From the NCBI RefSeq assembly GCF_020535565.1, contig NZ_CP084758.1, positions 895,501 to 959,500 of the forward strand: a stretch of 64,000 bases of DNA, read 5' to 3'. A program made the translations under genes and the position numbers. This DNA comes from Shinella sp. XGS7. Lineage in GTDB: Bacteria; Pseudomonadota; Gammaproteobacteria; Burkholderiales; Burkholderiaceae_C. Of this stretch, positions 23,374 through 32,646 are shown piece by piece. Numbering within the stretch: the first letter of the stretch is position 1; each line of letters opens with the position of its first letter. The notes beneath the pieces were generated by a model, which saw nothing but the letters and a program-made list of their open reading frames with translations, was not told the DNA's origin and did not search any database.

Positions 23374-23790
23374 TCAACGGCGCCAGGGATTGTCGGGCCG
23401 CCGGTCCCAGCGATCGGGCACGCCGTCGCGGTCGCTGTCGCGATAGCGGCCACCGCCGTGGTGGTGGTGATGGTGGTGGTGATAGGCAGGCGGGCTCCAG
23501 CGCGGGCCGCGTTCCTCATAGTAGTAACCATAGACCGGCGGACCGTAGACCACGGGCGCAGGCTGCACATAGACGGGACGGGGCGGCGGCACATAGACCG
23601 GCGCGGCGTAGACGGGCGTGCCGATGGTGACGGACCACTGCACATCGGGCCGAGCCTGGGCGCTTTGCAGGGTGGCCAGGCTGCCCAGAGCCATCAGCAG
23701 CAGGGCGGCCGCGGCCTTCTCACCCTTGCCGCGGCCGCGGACGGACGGGGACAGGGGCAGGTCTTGGGCATGCGGTGAGTTCGGCAACAT
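23374..23790 (-). CDS. secreted Pro/Tyr- and His-rich protein of unknown function
   Basis: A 138-residue protein from ATG 23790. A hydrophobic segment (AAAALLLMALGSLATLQSAQA) looks like a signal peptide with cleavage after AQA; an alternative start inside it (MALGSL) is possible. The mature part has PVYVPPPRPVYVQPAP-type Pro/Tyr/Val repeats, a run of eight His, then DSDRDGVPDRWDRRPDNPWRR, a calcium-binding thrombospondin-type-3-like acidic loop. The function is unknown; the His tract could bind metal. Confidence 0.7.
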   Translation of the reverse strand: MLPNSPHAQDLPLSPSVRGRGKGEKAAAALLLMALGSLATLQSAQARPDVQWSVTIGTPVYAAPVYVPPPRPVYVQPAPVVYGPPVYGYYYEERGPRWSPPAYHHHHHHHHGGGRYRDSDRDGVPDRWDRRPDNPWRR

Positions 23791-23963
23791 GGGCGCACTC
23801 CTTCCTGGCGGGTGAGGTGGCAAAGGGTCGAGGGGCTCGCTGAAGGGCAAGCAACGAGCGCTCAACGCTGCTGCGCCGAGCCTGGCTGACAGGCAATTTG
23901 TAAGCGCCGGCTTCGAGATGTGAAGCCGGCGCAGCCCCTGCCCAGCACTCCAAGGGCTCAGGC

Positions 23964-25196
23964 TCAGCCCTTCACACACACCACCTGCTTCAGGGTGTGC
24001 AGCACCTCCACCAGGTCCTGCTGGGCGGCCATGACGGCGTCGATGTCCTTGTAGGCCGCGGGCGTCTCGTCGAGCACGTCCTTGTCCTTGCGGCACTCCA
24101 CGCCCTCGGTGGCCGCGCGGTGATCGGCCAGGGTGAACTGGCGCTTGGCATCGCCACGACTCATCACGCGGCCAGCGCCGTGCGAGCAGCTCTCGAAGCT
24201 CTCGGGGTTGCCCTTGCCGCGCACGATATAGCTGCGCGCGCCCATGCTGCCGGGGATGATGCCCAGCTGGCCGGCCTTGGCGCTGACGGCGCCCTTGCGG
24301 GTGACGTAGACCTCCTCGCCGAAGTGGCGCTCCTTCTGCACATAGTTGTGGTGGCAGTTCACCGCCTCGATGTGCGACTGGAAGTTCTTGCGGATCACGG
24401 TCTTGGCCGCCTCGATCACGCGGCGCATCATCAGCTCGCGGTTCAGGGCCGCAAACTTCTGGGCCCAGCCCACGGCGCGCACATAGTCGCCGAAGTAGCG
24501 CGCGCCTTCCTCGAAATAGGCCAGGTCGCGGTCGGGCAGATTGGCGTTGTGACGCAGCGCGTCCTGCTTGGCCAGCTCGATGAACATGGTGCCTATAGCA
24601 TTGCCCACGCCGCGCGAGCCCGAGTGCAGCATGAACCAGACAGCGCCTTCCTCATCCAGGCAGACCTCGATGAAGTGGTTGCCCGACCCCAGGGTGCCCA
24701 GGTGATGGCGGTGATTGGTCTTGGCCAGCTTGGGATAGTCGCGGCAGAGCTCGCTGAACTCCGGCTCCAGCTGGGCCCAGGCCGTGTCCACCGAACCCGG
24801 CACCTTGCCCCAGGCGCCCGGGTCGCGGGCGCCGGGCGCGCGGCCATGGGGCACGGCGCGCTCGATGGCGCTGCGCAGAGGCGCCAGATTGTCCGGCAGG
24901 TCTTCGGCACGCAGCGTGGTCTTGGCGGCCATCATGCCGCAGCCGATGTCCACACCCACCGCCGCCGGGATGATGGCGCGCAGCGTGGGGATGACCGAGC
25001 CCACCGTGGCGCCTATGCCCAGGTGCACATCGGGCATGGCCGCGATGTGCTTGAAGACGATGGGCAGGCGCGCGGCATTGGCCAGCTGACGGCGGGCCGA
25101 GTCTTCCACCGGCACGCCGCGGGTCCACATCTTGATGGGCACGCCACCGGGCACCTCTTCCTGCAGATGGTTCTCTTGTTCTTGCTTGTTGTTCAT
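23964..25196 (-). CDS. rtcB: RNA-splicing ligase RtcB
   Basis: RtcB joins 2',3'-cyclic-phosphate or 3'-phosphate RNA ends to 5'-OH ends using GTP and Mn2+. The 410-residue protein has the metal and guanylate motifs: DVHLGIGATVGSVIP, GVDIGCGM, NHRHHLGTLGSGNHFIEV, HSGSRGVGN, the HHNYVQKE region and SCSHGAGRVMSR, which contains the guanylated His. No rtcA or rtcR is adjacent. The 448 bases upstream are non-coding up to a small ORF. Confidence 0.97.
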   Translation of the reverse strand: MNNKQEQENHLQEEVPGGVPIKMWTRGVPVEDSARRQLANAARLPIVFKHIAAMPDVHLGIGATVGSVIPTLRAIIPAAVGVDIGCGMMAAKTTLRAEDLPDNLAPLRSAIERAVPHGRAPGARDPGAWGKVPGSVDTAWAQLEPEFSELCRDYPKLAKTNHRHHLGTLGSGNHFIEVCLDEEGAVWFMLHSGSRGVGNAIGTMFIELAKQDALRHNANLPDRDLAYFEEGARYFGDYVRAVGWAQKFAALNRELMMRRVIEAAKTVIRKNFQSHIEAVNCHHNYVQKERHFGEEVYVTRKGAVSAKAGQLGIIPGSMGARSYIVRGKGNPESFESCSHGAGRVMSRGDAKRQFTLADHRAATEGVECRKDKDVLDETPAAYKDIDAVMAAQQDLVEVLHTLKQVVCVKG

Positions 25197-25644
25197 GGTT
25201 TTCTCCCTGAGGCCGTTTGCCAGGCGGGCCTCGCATTTGAGTCAAGGTCATCCCTCACGATGGTTGAGGGTGGCCGGTGACGGGTTCCGGCGCCGCCCAA
25301 TCCTTGCGGCCGGTTTGGCTTCGCGAAGCGCGAGCTCCACGCGAAGCGGTCTGGTGAAACAGGGGACCCGCGGGTCCGACTTCGGCTGTGCCCGAGCGCG
25401 ACGCTCCCGTCGGAGCTGGTGTGTCGCTGCACGTGGGGCTGGCCCTTGCGATCGGCCCCGCGCACATCCCGGACCGCCAACACCATTGCAGCGCGGCCAC
25501 GGAGTGCAAGGACACAGCCGAAGTCGGACGGCGACTCCCTGTGTCTTCTCAATCAAGCGACGCCGCCTTGGCGTCCAAAAGCAAGAGGCCCGGATCCTTG
25601 CGGAATCCGGGCCTCTGGGTGACAGAGCTTGGAGTGCTGACGCG
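25197..25644. other. non-coding gap upstream of rtcB with a 17-bp inverted repeat
   Basis: No convincing gene is seen. GTCCGACTTCGGCTGTG at 25374-25390 is repeated as a perfect inverted copy at 25513-25529, leaving a 122-base loop. A terminator for leftward transcription lies at 25577-25616. The gap may hold the rtcB promoter and a leader or small RNA. Confidence 0.5.
25577..25616 (-). terminator. Rho-independent terminator (leftward)
   Basis: Stem GAGGCCCGGAT / ATCCGGGCCTC (11 bp, loop of 9) at 25586-25616, followed leftwards by TTGCTTTTGG. It would end transcripts coming from the small ORF at 25645-25800. Confidence 0.8.
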
Positions 25645-25800
25645 CTAGGCGCCGCGCTCTCCCGGATGCAGGAGCTTCCGACCTTCTGCTGCTTCAGCAG
25701 CGCGAATACCGACACGCGCAGTCATCACGCCCAAGGCGGCCATGCGCAGCGCGCAAGCGGCTGTCAGGCGGGCGTTGATGAGAGGGCGGCGGGTCTTCAC
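25645..25800 (-). CDS. possible small protein (51 aa)
   Basis: A GTG-started frame reads KTRRPLINARLTAACALRMA, then ALGVMTARVGIRAAEAAEGRK, and ends LLHPGERGA. AGGAAAGGA lies upstream, close to the GTG. The N-terminal half is basic then hydrophobic. I do not recognise a family. Support comes from the ribosome-binding sequence, the position between an operator-like palindrome (25875-25889) and a strong terminator, and lack of another reason for that terminator. Confidence 0.4.
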   Translation of the reverse strand: MKTRRPLINARLTAACALRMAALGVMTARVGIRAAEAAEGRKLLHPGERGA

Positions 25801-25874
25801 GATGGGTCCTTTCCTGGAAATCTGTGGCTGATCTGGTCGGGAGGCCGGCTTGGCTTGTCCCGTGGCTGCGCACT

Positions 25875-25889
25875 GTAAATAGTCTTTAC
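25875..25889. promoter_or_regulatory. operator-like dyad GTAAA-N5-TTTAC
   Basis: GTAAATAGTCTTTAC is an exact 5-bp inverted repeat in an otherwise GC-rich divergent gap between the small ORF and the HTH gene at 25958. It is a natural candidate for binding by the neighbouring HTH protein or for overlapping -10/-35 elements. Confidence 0.5.
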
Positions 25890-25957
25890 TCCACGGTCAA
25901 GCCCTTGCGACAATCGCGCTGTTGTCTCTTTGCCTCAGCTGTCCGCTGGCTCCCACC

Positions 25958-26341
25958 GTGGCCGATACCACTCTCGCGCGTCGCCAGAACGTGCTGATTC
26001 TTTTCCAGGCCTTTGCCGAGCAGGCCCTGGCCGCGGGCGCGCCGCCCAAGGGCCTGGAGCAGGCCTTTGCCGCGCAGCTGCAGATCTCGCCCAGCATGTG
26101 GAGCCAGATCAAGAGCGCCCGCCCCATCGGCGACAAGCTGGCGCGCCAGATCGAGGTGCTGTGCGCGCGGCCCGTGGGCTGGCTGGACGAGGATCATCCC
26201 GAGGCGCCGCCCAGCCCGGCCGAGCGCGAGTTCATGGCCCTGGCCCTGGCCGCCTGGCGCGCCAGCAATGGCGCGGGACGAAAGGCCCTGCGCCAGCAGC
26301 TGCAGGCGGCTCAGAACAGCTCGTCCAGCAGCTCGAAGTAG
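25958..26341 (+). CDS. helix-turn-helix (Cro/CI-like) regulator
   Basis: A 127-residue protein from a GTG at 25958 (ADTTLARRQNVLILFQAFAE). The segment FAAQLQISPSMWSQIKSARPIGDKLARQIE is a lambda-repressor-type HTH. The C-terminal part is Ala-rich and ends in a Ser run. It overlaps the convergent phosphotransferase gene by 31 bases. The target is unknown; the dyad at 25875-25889 is the obvious candidate. Confidence 0.8.
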   Translation: MADTTLARRQNVLILFQAFAEQALAAGAPPKGLEQAFAAQLQISPSMWSQIKSARPIGDKLARQIEVLCARPVGWLDEDHPEAPPSPAEREFMALALAAWRASNGAGRKALRQQLQAAQNSSSSSSK

Positions 26342-27117
26342 CGGCGGCGCTCCGCCTGGTCGGGGCGGCCCAGGCCCTGCAGCAGGCGCTGCGCGGCGGC
26401 TTCGCCCTCGTCCAGATCATCACGCAGGGCGCGCACGGCAAAGGCGATGTCCAGCCAGCGATCGGCCCGGCCGCCGCGGCCCAGGTCCAGGAAGTGCAGC
26501 TGCTCGCCCTCGTCCACAAAGACATTGGCGTCGCAGAGATCGCCGTGCGAGAAGACCCAGTCTTCCTGGGCCGGGCGAGTCCGCGCCAGATGGTCCAGCA
26601 CGGCGGCCGGCGCCGCATTCGCGGGCAGGCCGGGATAGCCCTGCAGCTCGGCGTCGTCGGCGCACAGGCCTTGCTCGATCAGCAAGCCCAGCTCGGCCAG
26701 GCGCAGGTCCAGGCCCGAATCGAAGGGGCAGTCGCGCAGAGGCACGGCCTGCAGCTGGCGCAGGGCTTCGGCCAGCACGGCCTCGGCCGCGGCGGGCTCG
26801 CTGCCCATCAGGGCCGAGAGCGGTCGCCCCGGCAGCTCGCGCGTGATCAGGCACTCGCCCTCGGCCGCGCCCACGGCCAGCACCAGCTCAGGCACCCTGA
26901 GCCGCGAGGCGCCGGCCAGCCAGTCCAGCACCCGCGCCTCGCGCAGGGCGCTGTAGGTGGTGGCCACATAGGGCTTGGGGCAGAGCTTCAGGAAGAAGCC
27001 CGCGCCGCCCTTGTCAAAGCGATAGACCCGGCAGGGCGACTCGCCCACGGGATCGCGCCACAGGGGCGCGTCCCCCACGAAACGCCGCACCTCGGCCGGC
27101 AACTGCTGCAAGTTCAA
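26311..27117 (-). CDS. APH(3')-like phosphotransferase
   Basis: A 268-residue aminoglycoside/choline-kinase-type phosphotransferase. I chose the TTG at 27117 because AGAGGAGGA lies just upstream; an ATG at 27165 would add 16 unconserved residues. The Brenner motif is intact (FSHGDLCDANVFVDE, with catalytic Asp) and the metal-binding Asp is in LHFLDLGRGGRAD, as in APH(3') enzymes. APH(3') enzymes confer kanamycin resistance; chromosomal relatives in soil and water Burkholderiales have mostly untested substrates. Confidence 0.85.
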   Translation of the reverse strand: MNLQQLPAEVRRFVGDAPLWRDPVGESPCRVYRFDKGGAGFFLKLCPKPYVATTYSALREARVLDWLAGASRLRVPELVLAVGAAEGECLITRELPGRPLSALMGSEPAAAEAVLAEALRQLQAVPLRDCPFDSGLDLRLAELGLLIEQGLCADDAELQGYPGLPANAAPAAVLDHLARTRPAQEDWVFSHGDLCDANVFVDEGEQLHFLDLGRGGRADRWLDIAFAVRALRDDLDEGEAAAQRLLQGLGRPDQAERRRYFELLDELF

Positions 27118-27222
27118 GACTACTCCTCCTCTGAGCGGGCAGTGTGGGCCCGGCCGTGAACGCATACCAGCGCCTTGCGGCGAACGGGTGGCTGGCGGGC
27201 ATGAAGCACCGCCGGCACGGCC

Positions 27223-28608
27223 TCAGTAGCGCTCGTCGAAGGCGAACAGCGGCTTGCGCGTCTTCCAGGCCCCGGCCGTGAAATCGGGGAACTCCAGGGT
27301 CTTGAAGCCCTGGGCGATGGACTGCTCCGAGAGCGGCGTGATGGCGCTCCAGGCCACGGCGTCGTAGATGTCTATGGGCATGGGCGCGCCGGCCTTGAGC
27401 GCCTCCACAAAGGCATGGATCACGAAGAAGTCCATGCCGCCATGGCCCGCGCCCTCGGCGGCGGCGGCGTGCTTCTTCCACAGCGGATGCTCGAACTGGT
27501 CCTGGTAGGGCTTGAAGGCCTCCCACTGATGCGGCTTGCTGCGCCCCTCGATATGGATGGACTCGTTCACATCCATCCACAAGCCCTTCGTGCCCTGCAC
27601 GCGGAAGCCCAGCGAGTAGGGGCGGGGCAGGGAGGTGTCGTGCTGCAGCAGGATGGTCTCGCCGTTCTCGCAGGCCAGGCTGGTGGTGACGATATCGCCC
27701 AGCTTGAAGCGCACCTTCGCATTCGGATGATCCTTGCCGCCCTGGGCCTGCACATAGTCCTGCAGGCCGCGCGCCTTGCTGGCGAAGGCGTTGATGTGGG
27801 TGAATCGGTTGCCGCGATGGATGTTGGCGTACATGGCGCAGGGGCCGATGCCATGGCTGGGATAGAGCTCGCCGTTGCGCTGCACCGAGTGCTCGGTGCG
27901 CCAGCGCGCCTCGCTCCAGCCCTTGGGGCCGAACTCCACGCCGCCGCCATAGGGCTTGGCGGGGTTGCCGCTGTTGAACTTCACGGCGCGCAGATCATGC
28001 TGGTAACCGCCCTGCAGATGCACCAGCTCGCCGAAGAGCCCGGCCCGCACCATCTGCAGCACGGCCAGCACATCGCGGCGGTAGCAGACGTTCTCCAGCA
28101 GCATATAGGGCGTGCCGGTCTTGAGCTGGGTGTTCAGCACATCCCAGTGGTCCTGCAGCGTGATGCCGGCCACCACCTCGCAGCCCACGGCCACCCGGGC
28201 CTGCATGGCGCCGATGGCCATGGGCGCATGCCATTCCCAGGGCGTGGCGATGATCACGCCGTCCAGCCCGGCCTTGGCCAGCATCTGGCGCCAGGCCTCG
28301 GGGTCGCGGTCCTCGCCCCAGGTGGCGGGGCGGGGGCGGCCAGCCTTCTCGGTCATGGCCAGGGCCTTGGCCAGCATCAGGGGTTCGATATCGCAGAGCG
28401 CGGCCACCTCCACGTCATCGCGGCGCAGCAGCTCGCGCAGCAAGACCTGGCCCCGCAGCCCGGTGCCTATCATGCCCAGGCGCAGGCGAGAGCGCGTGCT
28501 GGCCGGGGCCAGGGCGCGCACGGCACCGCTGCCGGCCGCCAGGCTCAGGCCGGCGGCCGTGGCCAGCAGCAGCTGCCGCCGCTGCAGCGGCTTGGTCTTG
28601 TCATCCAT
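27223..28608 (-). CDS. Tat-exported Gfo/Idh/MocA-family protein, GH109-like
   Basis: A 461-residue protein. [19 protein letters not shown] near the N-terminus is a twin-arginine signal. The Rossmann fold begins LRLGMIGTGLRGQVLLRELL. EVVAGITLQDHWDVLN, ENVCYRRDVLAVLQMVR and the YPSHGIGPCAMYANI region match GH109 glycosidases, which use tightly bound NAD to cleave alpha-N-acetylgalactosaminides. The substrate is inferred from the family only. It is divergent from the hydroxyacid dehydrogenase gene at 28756. Confidence 0.82.
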   Translation of the reverse strand: MDDKTKPLQRRQLLLATAAGLSLAAGSGAVRALAPASTRSRLRLGMIGTGLRGQVLLRELLRRDDVEVAALCDIEPLMLAKALAMTEKAGRPRPATWGEDRDPEAWRQMLAKAGLDGVIIATPWEWHAPMAIGAMQARVAVGCEVVAGITLQDHWDVLNTQLKTGTPYMLLENVCYRRDVLAVLQMVRAGLFGELVHLQGGYQHDLRAVKFNSGNPAKPYGGGVEFGPKGWSEARWRTEHSVQRNGELYPSHGIGPCAMYANIHRGNRFTHINAFASKARGLQDYVQAQGGKDHPNAKVRFKLGDIVTTSLACENGETILLQHDTSLPRPYSLGFRVQGTKGLWMDVNESIHIEGRSKPHQWEAFKPYQDQFEHPLWKKHAAAAEGAGHGGMDFFVIHAFVEALKAGAPMPIDIYDAVAWSAITPLSEQSIAQGFKTLEFPDFTAGAWKTRKPLFAFDERY

Positions 28609-28755
28609 GATCTTGTCCTCCGGATCGGGCGTGGTCTTGTTCTGGCCCGGCACTCTGCCAGAAATTCCTTGCACCCCACCCCGGGGCTGGCCCCCGGGTT
28701 CGCAGCACGCACCGCCCCTGCCCCCTCCGGTGCCGGCTGCGGCGATGATGGGACC

Positions 28756-29709
28756 ATGAACACATCGCCCCATAAACCCCTGTGCCTGCTGCTCGTGGCC
28801 CTGGCCGATGAGTACAAGGCCCTGCTGCACGAGCGCTTCGAGCTGATCGACGCTCCCACCGCCGCCCTGCGCGCCGCCGCCATTGCCCAGCACGGCCCGC
28901 AGATCGAGCTGGTGCTCACCAATGGCGCCACCGGCCTGCGTGCCGAGGAAATGGACGCCATGCCGCGCCTGCGCCTGGCCGCCGCCCAGGGCGCCGGCTA
29001 CGAGAACCTGGACGTGGCGGCCGCCAAGGCCCGCGGCCTGGCCGTGTGCAACGGCGCCGGCACCAATGACAGCTGCGTGGCCGACCACACCCTGGCCCTG
29101 CTGCTGGCCAGCGTGCGGGCCCTGCCGCAGCAGGACCGCGCCCTGCGCGAGGGCCTGTGGCGCGACGCCCTGCCCCTGCGCCCCAGCGTCAACGGCCGCC
29201 GCCTGGGCGTGCTGGGCCTGGGCACCATAGGCCGCAAGATCGCGCTGCGCGCCCAGGCCTTCGAGATGCAGATTGGCTATCACAACCGCCGCCCGCGCGG
29301 CGACGCGCCGGCCGACTGGGCCTTTTTCGACAGCCCGCGCGCCCTGGCCGCATGGGCGGACTTTCTGGTGGTGGCCGCGCCTGGCGGCGCCGACACGCGC
29401 CATATCGTCAATGCCGAGGTGCTGGCCGCCTTGGGCCCGCAAGGCCATCTGGTGAATATCGCGCGCGGCAGCCTGGTGGATACCGCCGCCCTGGCCGAGG
29501 CCCTGGCCGCCGGCCGCCTGGGCGGTGCGGCCCTGGACGTGTACGAGAGCGAGCCGCGCCCGCCCGAGGCCCTGCTGGGTTTTGCCAATGTGATCCTCAC
29601 GCCGCATATCGCCGGCTGGTCGCCGGAGGCCATACGCGCCACCGTGGATCTCTTCATCGCCAATGTCCAGGCCCTGGACCAAGGCCAGCCTCTGCTGACG
29701 CCGCTGTGA
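28756..29709 (+). CDS. D-2-hydroxyacid dehydrogenase (NAD(P)H-dependent glyoxylate/hydroxypyruvate reductase-like)
   Basis: A 317-residue D-isomer-specific 2-hydroxyacid dehydrogenase. The NAD-binding motif is LGVLGLGTIGRKIA near residue 155; the catalytic Arg is in NIARGSLVDTAAL, the Glu in DVYESEPRPPEAL and the His in LTPHIAGWS. Length and motifs fit the glyoxylate/hydroxypyruvate reductase subgroup. It stands alone; the downstream hairpin suggests a monocistronic unit. Confidence 0.9.
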   Translation: MNTSPHKPLCLLLVALADEYKALLHERFELIDAPTAALRAAAIAQHGPQIELVLTNGATGLRAEEMDAMPRLRLAAAQGAGYENLDVAAAKARGLAVCNGAGTNDSCVADHTLALLLASVRALPQQDRALREGLWRDALPLRPSVNGRRLGVLGLGTIGRKIALRAQAFEMQIGYHNRRPRGDAPADWAFFDSPRALAAWADFLVVAAPGGADTRHIVNAEVLAALGPQGHLVNIARGSLVDTAALAEALAAGRLGGAALDVYESEPRPPEALLGFANVILTPHIAGWSPEAIRATVDLFIANVQALDQGQPLLTPL

Positions 29710-30278
29710 AGCGTGCGGCCGCGGCGCCCCGGCCGCGGCCTGGTTCTCTCCCCCTCCCTTTTTCTTGCGTGTTCCGCGGGCCATCCGGCCCGGGGAATGC
29801 CCGGTCTTGCGCGTTCGCCAGGGATCGCTAGGCTGGGCCGTGGCATCGAGTTCGCCCTGAGCGCATTGGCAAGGAATGGCCATTTCCTGGATGCCGCATG
29901 GGCGGACATTCCGATTTCCTTGTTTCCTTACTTCCTTGCTTTCCGACATCACGGATTCCGGGATAGGAGCACAAGCCAGGCGGGCGGAAAAACGGCCTCA
30001 AAAACGCGCCAAAACGAGGGAGACCCCGCCGGGCGGGGGCCGGAAAAACGGTCAAAACAAGGGAGTGCGCCTGAACGCGGGCAGGCGGCGGCGCAAAAAA
30101 GGCCGCAAAAAAGGGGAGACCCGGAAAACGCCGGCCGACACCAGCCCCGTCCGCCGTTCAAAAATGGGCAGACCGTAACAAGATGTGTAAATCGGCAGGC
30201 CGGACAGGGCGGGCGAAAGGGCGGGCCATAAGCCGCCCCTTCGCAAAGCAGCAATCGGGAGGCGGGATAATCCGCCCC
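29710..30278. other. non-coding region with terminator-like hairpin and phased A-tracts
   Basis: GGCCGCGG/CCGCGGCC (29717-29740) followed by a pyrimidine-rich stretch ending in TTTTT looks like the terminator of the dehydrogenase gene. From about 29985 to 30175 short A4-A6 tracts recur roughly every 10-13 bases on the plus strand in a GC-rich background. I see no supported gene; the frames here are arginine- and lysine-rich junk. It leads into the DUF2242 lipoprotein gene. Confidence 0.6.
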
Positions 30279-30893
30279 ATGTCAAAGACGTTCCCTCGCT
30301 GCCGCACCCGGCCCCTGCGCCTGGTCGGCCTGCTGGCGGCCCTCGTCCTGGCGGGCTGTTCCAGCCTCAACCCCATTGCCGACTCCAAGCCCCGCAAGCC
30401 CGTCTACCAGAACGAGCGCTTCCAGGCGGACGAAACCTTCTCCCGCCTCTTCGATGCCGGCGTGGACGACACCTGCGAGGCCGCGCGCCGCGCCCTGCTG
30501 AGCCAGGGCTATGTGATCAGCCAGGCCAGCGGTGGCCTGGTCAATGGCTCCAAGCGCTTCCAGCCCGAGGGCGAGGTGCATGTGGAGATCAGCTTCAACA
30601 TCGTCTGCGTGGCCGACGGCAGCAGCGGCCAGGTGGCCACCGCCTATGTCAGCGCCCAGCAGGACCGCTATGTGCTGAAGAAGAGCCCCAACTCCACCAG
30701 CATCGGCGTGAGCGCCATCGGCTCCATCTCCATGCCCCTCTCGTCCACCCAGGACTCCCTGGTCAAGGTGGCGTCCGAGACCATTCCCGCCGGCGAGTTC
30801 TACGACCGCTTCTTTGCCCTGATGCAGCGCCTGGTGCGCGAACAGCGGGAGCAGGGCGGGGTGGCGGCGGCCGAGTCGCGCGGCGGCGGCTGA
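30279..30893 (+). CDS. DUF2242 lipoprotein
   Basis: A 204-residue protein from ATG 30279. The basic start and hydrophobic segment end in the lipobox LVLAGC (Cys near residue 27), so it should be a periplasm-facing lipoprotein. The rest matches the DUF2242 family (NERFQADETFSRLFDAGVDD, ARRALLSQGYVISQ, GEVHVEISFNIVC). Its role is unknown. An upstream in-frame ATG at 30183 would put the signal peptide in the middle and is rejected. Confidence 0.85.
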   Translation: MSKTFPRCRTRPLRLVGLLAALVLAGCSSLNPIADSKPRKPVYQNERFQADETFSRLFDAGVDDTCEAARRALLSQGYVISQASGGLVNGSKRFQPEGEVHVEISFNIVCVADGSSGQVATAYVSAQQDRYVLKKSPNSTSIGVSAIGSISMPLSSTQDSLVKVASETIPAGEFYDRFFALMQRLVREQREQGGVAAAESRGGG

Positions 30894-30898
30894 AGCCC

Positions 30899-32206
30899 CT
30901 ATTGCGGCGGCGCTCCGGCCGCCGCCTCCACGGCCCGCGTCATCAGCAGCGCCCGTTCACGCCCATTGCGGGCCAGGGCGGCGGCGCGCAGAAATGCCTC
31001 GCGGGCCTCGGCGCCGCGGCCCAGCTTGAGCAGCAGATCGCCCTGCACGCTGGGCAGCCAGTGATAGGCCTGCAGCTGCTTGTCCTGACCCAGGGCCACC
31101 ACCAGGGCCAGGGCTGCGGCCGGCCCCTGGGCCATGCCCACGGCCACGGCACGGTTCAGGGCCACCACCGGTGAGGGGTTGAGCCGGTAGAGCGCGTCGT
31201 AATGGCCCACGATGGCGGGCCAGTCGGTGTCTTCGGCGCGGCGCGCGCGCGCGTGGCAGGCGGCAATGGCGGCCTGCAGGGCGTAGGGGCCCAGCGGGCC
31301 GCGCGCCTGGGCGGCCGCCAGGGCGGCCAGGCCGCGGCGTATCAGCAGAGGGTCCCAGCGGCCGCGGTCCTGCTCCAGCAGCAGCACGGGCCGGCCCTCG
31401 GCATCGGTGCGGGCATGCTGGCGCGAGGCCTGGATCTCCAGCAGGGCCTGCAGGCCCAGCACCTCGCCTTCGTCCGGCGCCAGGCCGGCCAGCACGCGGG
31501 ACAGGCGCAGGGCTTCCTCGCAGAGCTCGGCGCGTAGCCAGTCCTCGCCGGCGGTGGCCGTGTAACCCTCGTTGAAGATCAGGTAGACCACCTCCAGCAC
31601 CGAGGCCAGGCGCTCGGTGCGCGCCGCGCCGCGCGGCACCTCGAAGGGCACGGCCGCCTCCTTGAGCGTGCGCTTGGCCCGCACGATGCGCTGGGCGATG
31701 GTGGGCTCGCTGGCCAGAAAGGCGCGGGCGATCTCCTCGGTGCTTAGGCCACCCAGCAGACGCAGGGTCAGGGCCACGCGCGCCTCGGTGGAGAGCAGGG
31801 GGTGGCAGGCGGTGAAGATCAGGCTCAGCAGATCGTCGCCGATATCGTCCTGGCGGGCGGCATCGAGCGCGTCCACGAAATCGGGCGTGTGGTCCATCTG
31901 CAGGGTGGCCAGGTCCTGGCCCAGCTCCTCTTCCTTGCGGGCATGCAGCTGACGGGCCCGGAGCAAGTCCAGGGCCCGGTTCTTGGCCGTGGTCATCAGC
32001 CAGGCGGCCGGCTTGTCGGGCAGGCCCTGGCGCGGCCAATGCTCCAGCGCGGCCACCAGGGCGTCCTGGGCCAGTTCCTCGGCCTGGCCCACATCGTGGG
32101 TGATGCGGGCCACGGCGGCGATGATCTTGGCCGCCTCCAGGCGCCAGACCGTCTCGATGGCCCGGCGCGCCTGCTGCTCGGTGCCGCCCTGCTTGTCTGC
32201 CCCCAT
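30899..32206 (-). CDS. ECF42-type RNA polymerase sigma factor
   Basis: A 435-residue sigma factor of the ECF42 group. Sigma-70 region 2 ([40 protein letters not shown]) and region 4 ([33 protein letters not shown]) are followed by the long C-terminal TPR-like domain (about residues 190-435) that marks this group. It is the last gene of a leftward operon with a YCII/DGPF protein, the standard ECF42 partner, and no anti-sigma factor, as known for this group. Confidence 0.93.
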   Translation of the reverse strand: MGADKQGGTEQQARRAIETVWRLEAAKIIAAVARITHDVGQAEELAQDALVAALEHWPRQGLPDKPAAWLMTTAKNRALDLLRARQLHARKEEELGQDLATLQMDHTPDFVDALDAARQDDIGDDLLSLIFTACHPLLSTEARVALTLRLLGGLSTEEIARAFLASEPTIAQRIVRAKRTLKEAAVPFEVPRGAARTERLASVLEVVYLIFNEGYTATAGEDWLRAELCEEALRLSRVLAGLAPDEGEVLGLQALLEIQASRQHARTDAEGRPVLLLEQDRGRWDPLLIRRGLAALAAAQARGPLGPYALQAAIAACHARARRAEDTDWPAIVGHYDALYRLNPSPVVALNRAVAVGMAQGPAAALALVVALGQDKQLQAYHWLPSVQGDLLLKLGRGAEAREAFLRAAALARNGRERALLMTRAVEAAAGAPPQ

Positions 32207-32210
32207 GCGC

Positions 32211-32612
32211 TCAGCCCTGAGCGCCCTGGACCATGTGCACCAGCTCCCAGATATGGCCATCCAGATCCTCGAAGCCATGGGCATACATGAAGCCATGGTC
32301 CTGGGCCGCGCGCGGCACCCGGCCCCCGGCCGCCAGGGCCTTGGCCACCAGGGCGTCCACCTCGGCGCGGCTGCTGCAGGACAGGCAGGTCAGCACCTCG
32401 GTGGCCTCATGGGCCTTGACGATGGGCTTGCTGGTGAAGCCGGCGAAGAAGGGCTCGACCAGCAACATGGCAAAAAGGTTCTCGCCCAGCACCAGACAGG
32501 CGCCCTGATCGTTGCTGAACTCGGGGTTGAAACGGTAGCCCAGGGCCTCGAAGAAGGCGCGCGAGCGCGCCATGTTCTGGATGGGCAGGTTGACGAAGAT
32601 CTGCTGATGCAT
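32211..32612 (-). CDS. VOC-family (glyoxalase-like) protein
   Basis: A 133-residue vicinal-oxygen-chelate protein: [20 protein letters not shown] opens the fold and [23 protein letters not shown] closes it. The domain is of the dioxygenase/fosfomycin-resistance-like type, but the reaction is unknown. It ends four bases before the sigma factor start, within the ECF42 operon. Confidence 0.88.
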   Translation of the reverse strand: MHQQIFVNLPIQNMARSRAFFEALGYRFNPEFSNDQGACLVLGENLFAMLLVEPFFAGFTSKPIVKAHEATEVLTCLSCSSRAEVDALVAKALAAGGRVPRAAQDHGFMYAHGFEDLDGHIWELVHMVQGAQG

Positions 32613-32646
32613 GGGGTGGTCTCCGGATTGGCGTGAAGGATAGGCG

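Noticed and set aside
23997..25280. Long plus-strand frame opposite rtcB
   Set aside because: Shadow of rtcB with Val/His/Gly-rich composition and no motif.
24784..25878. Plus-strand frames across 25.1-25.9 kb
   Set aside because: They cross the rtcB start or lack ribosome-binding sequences and family features.
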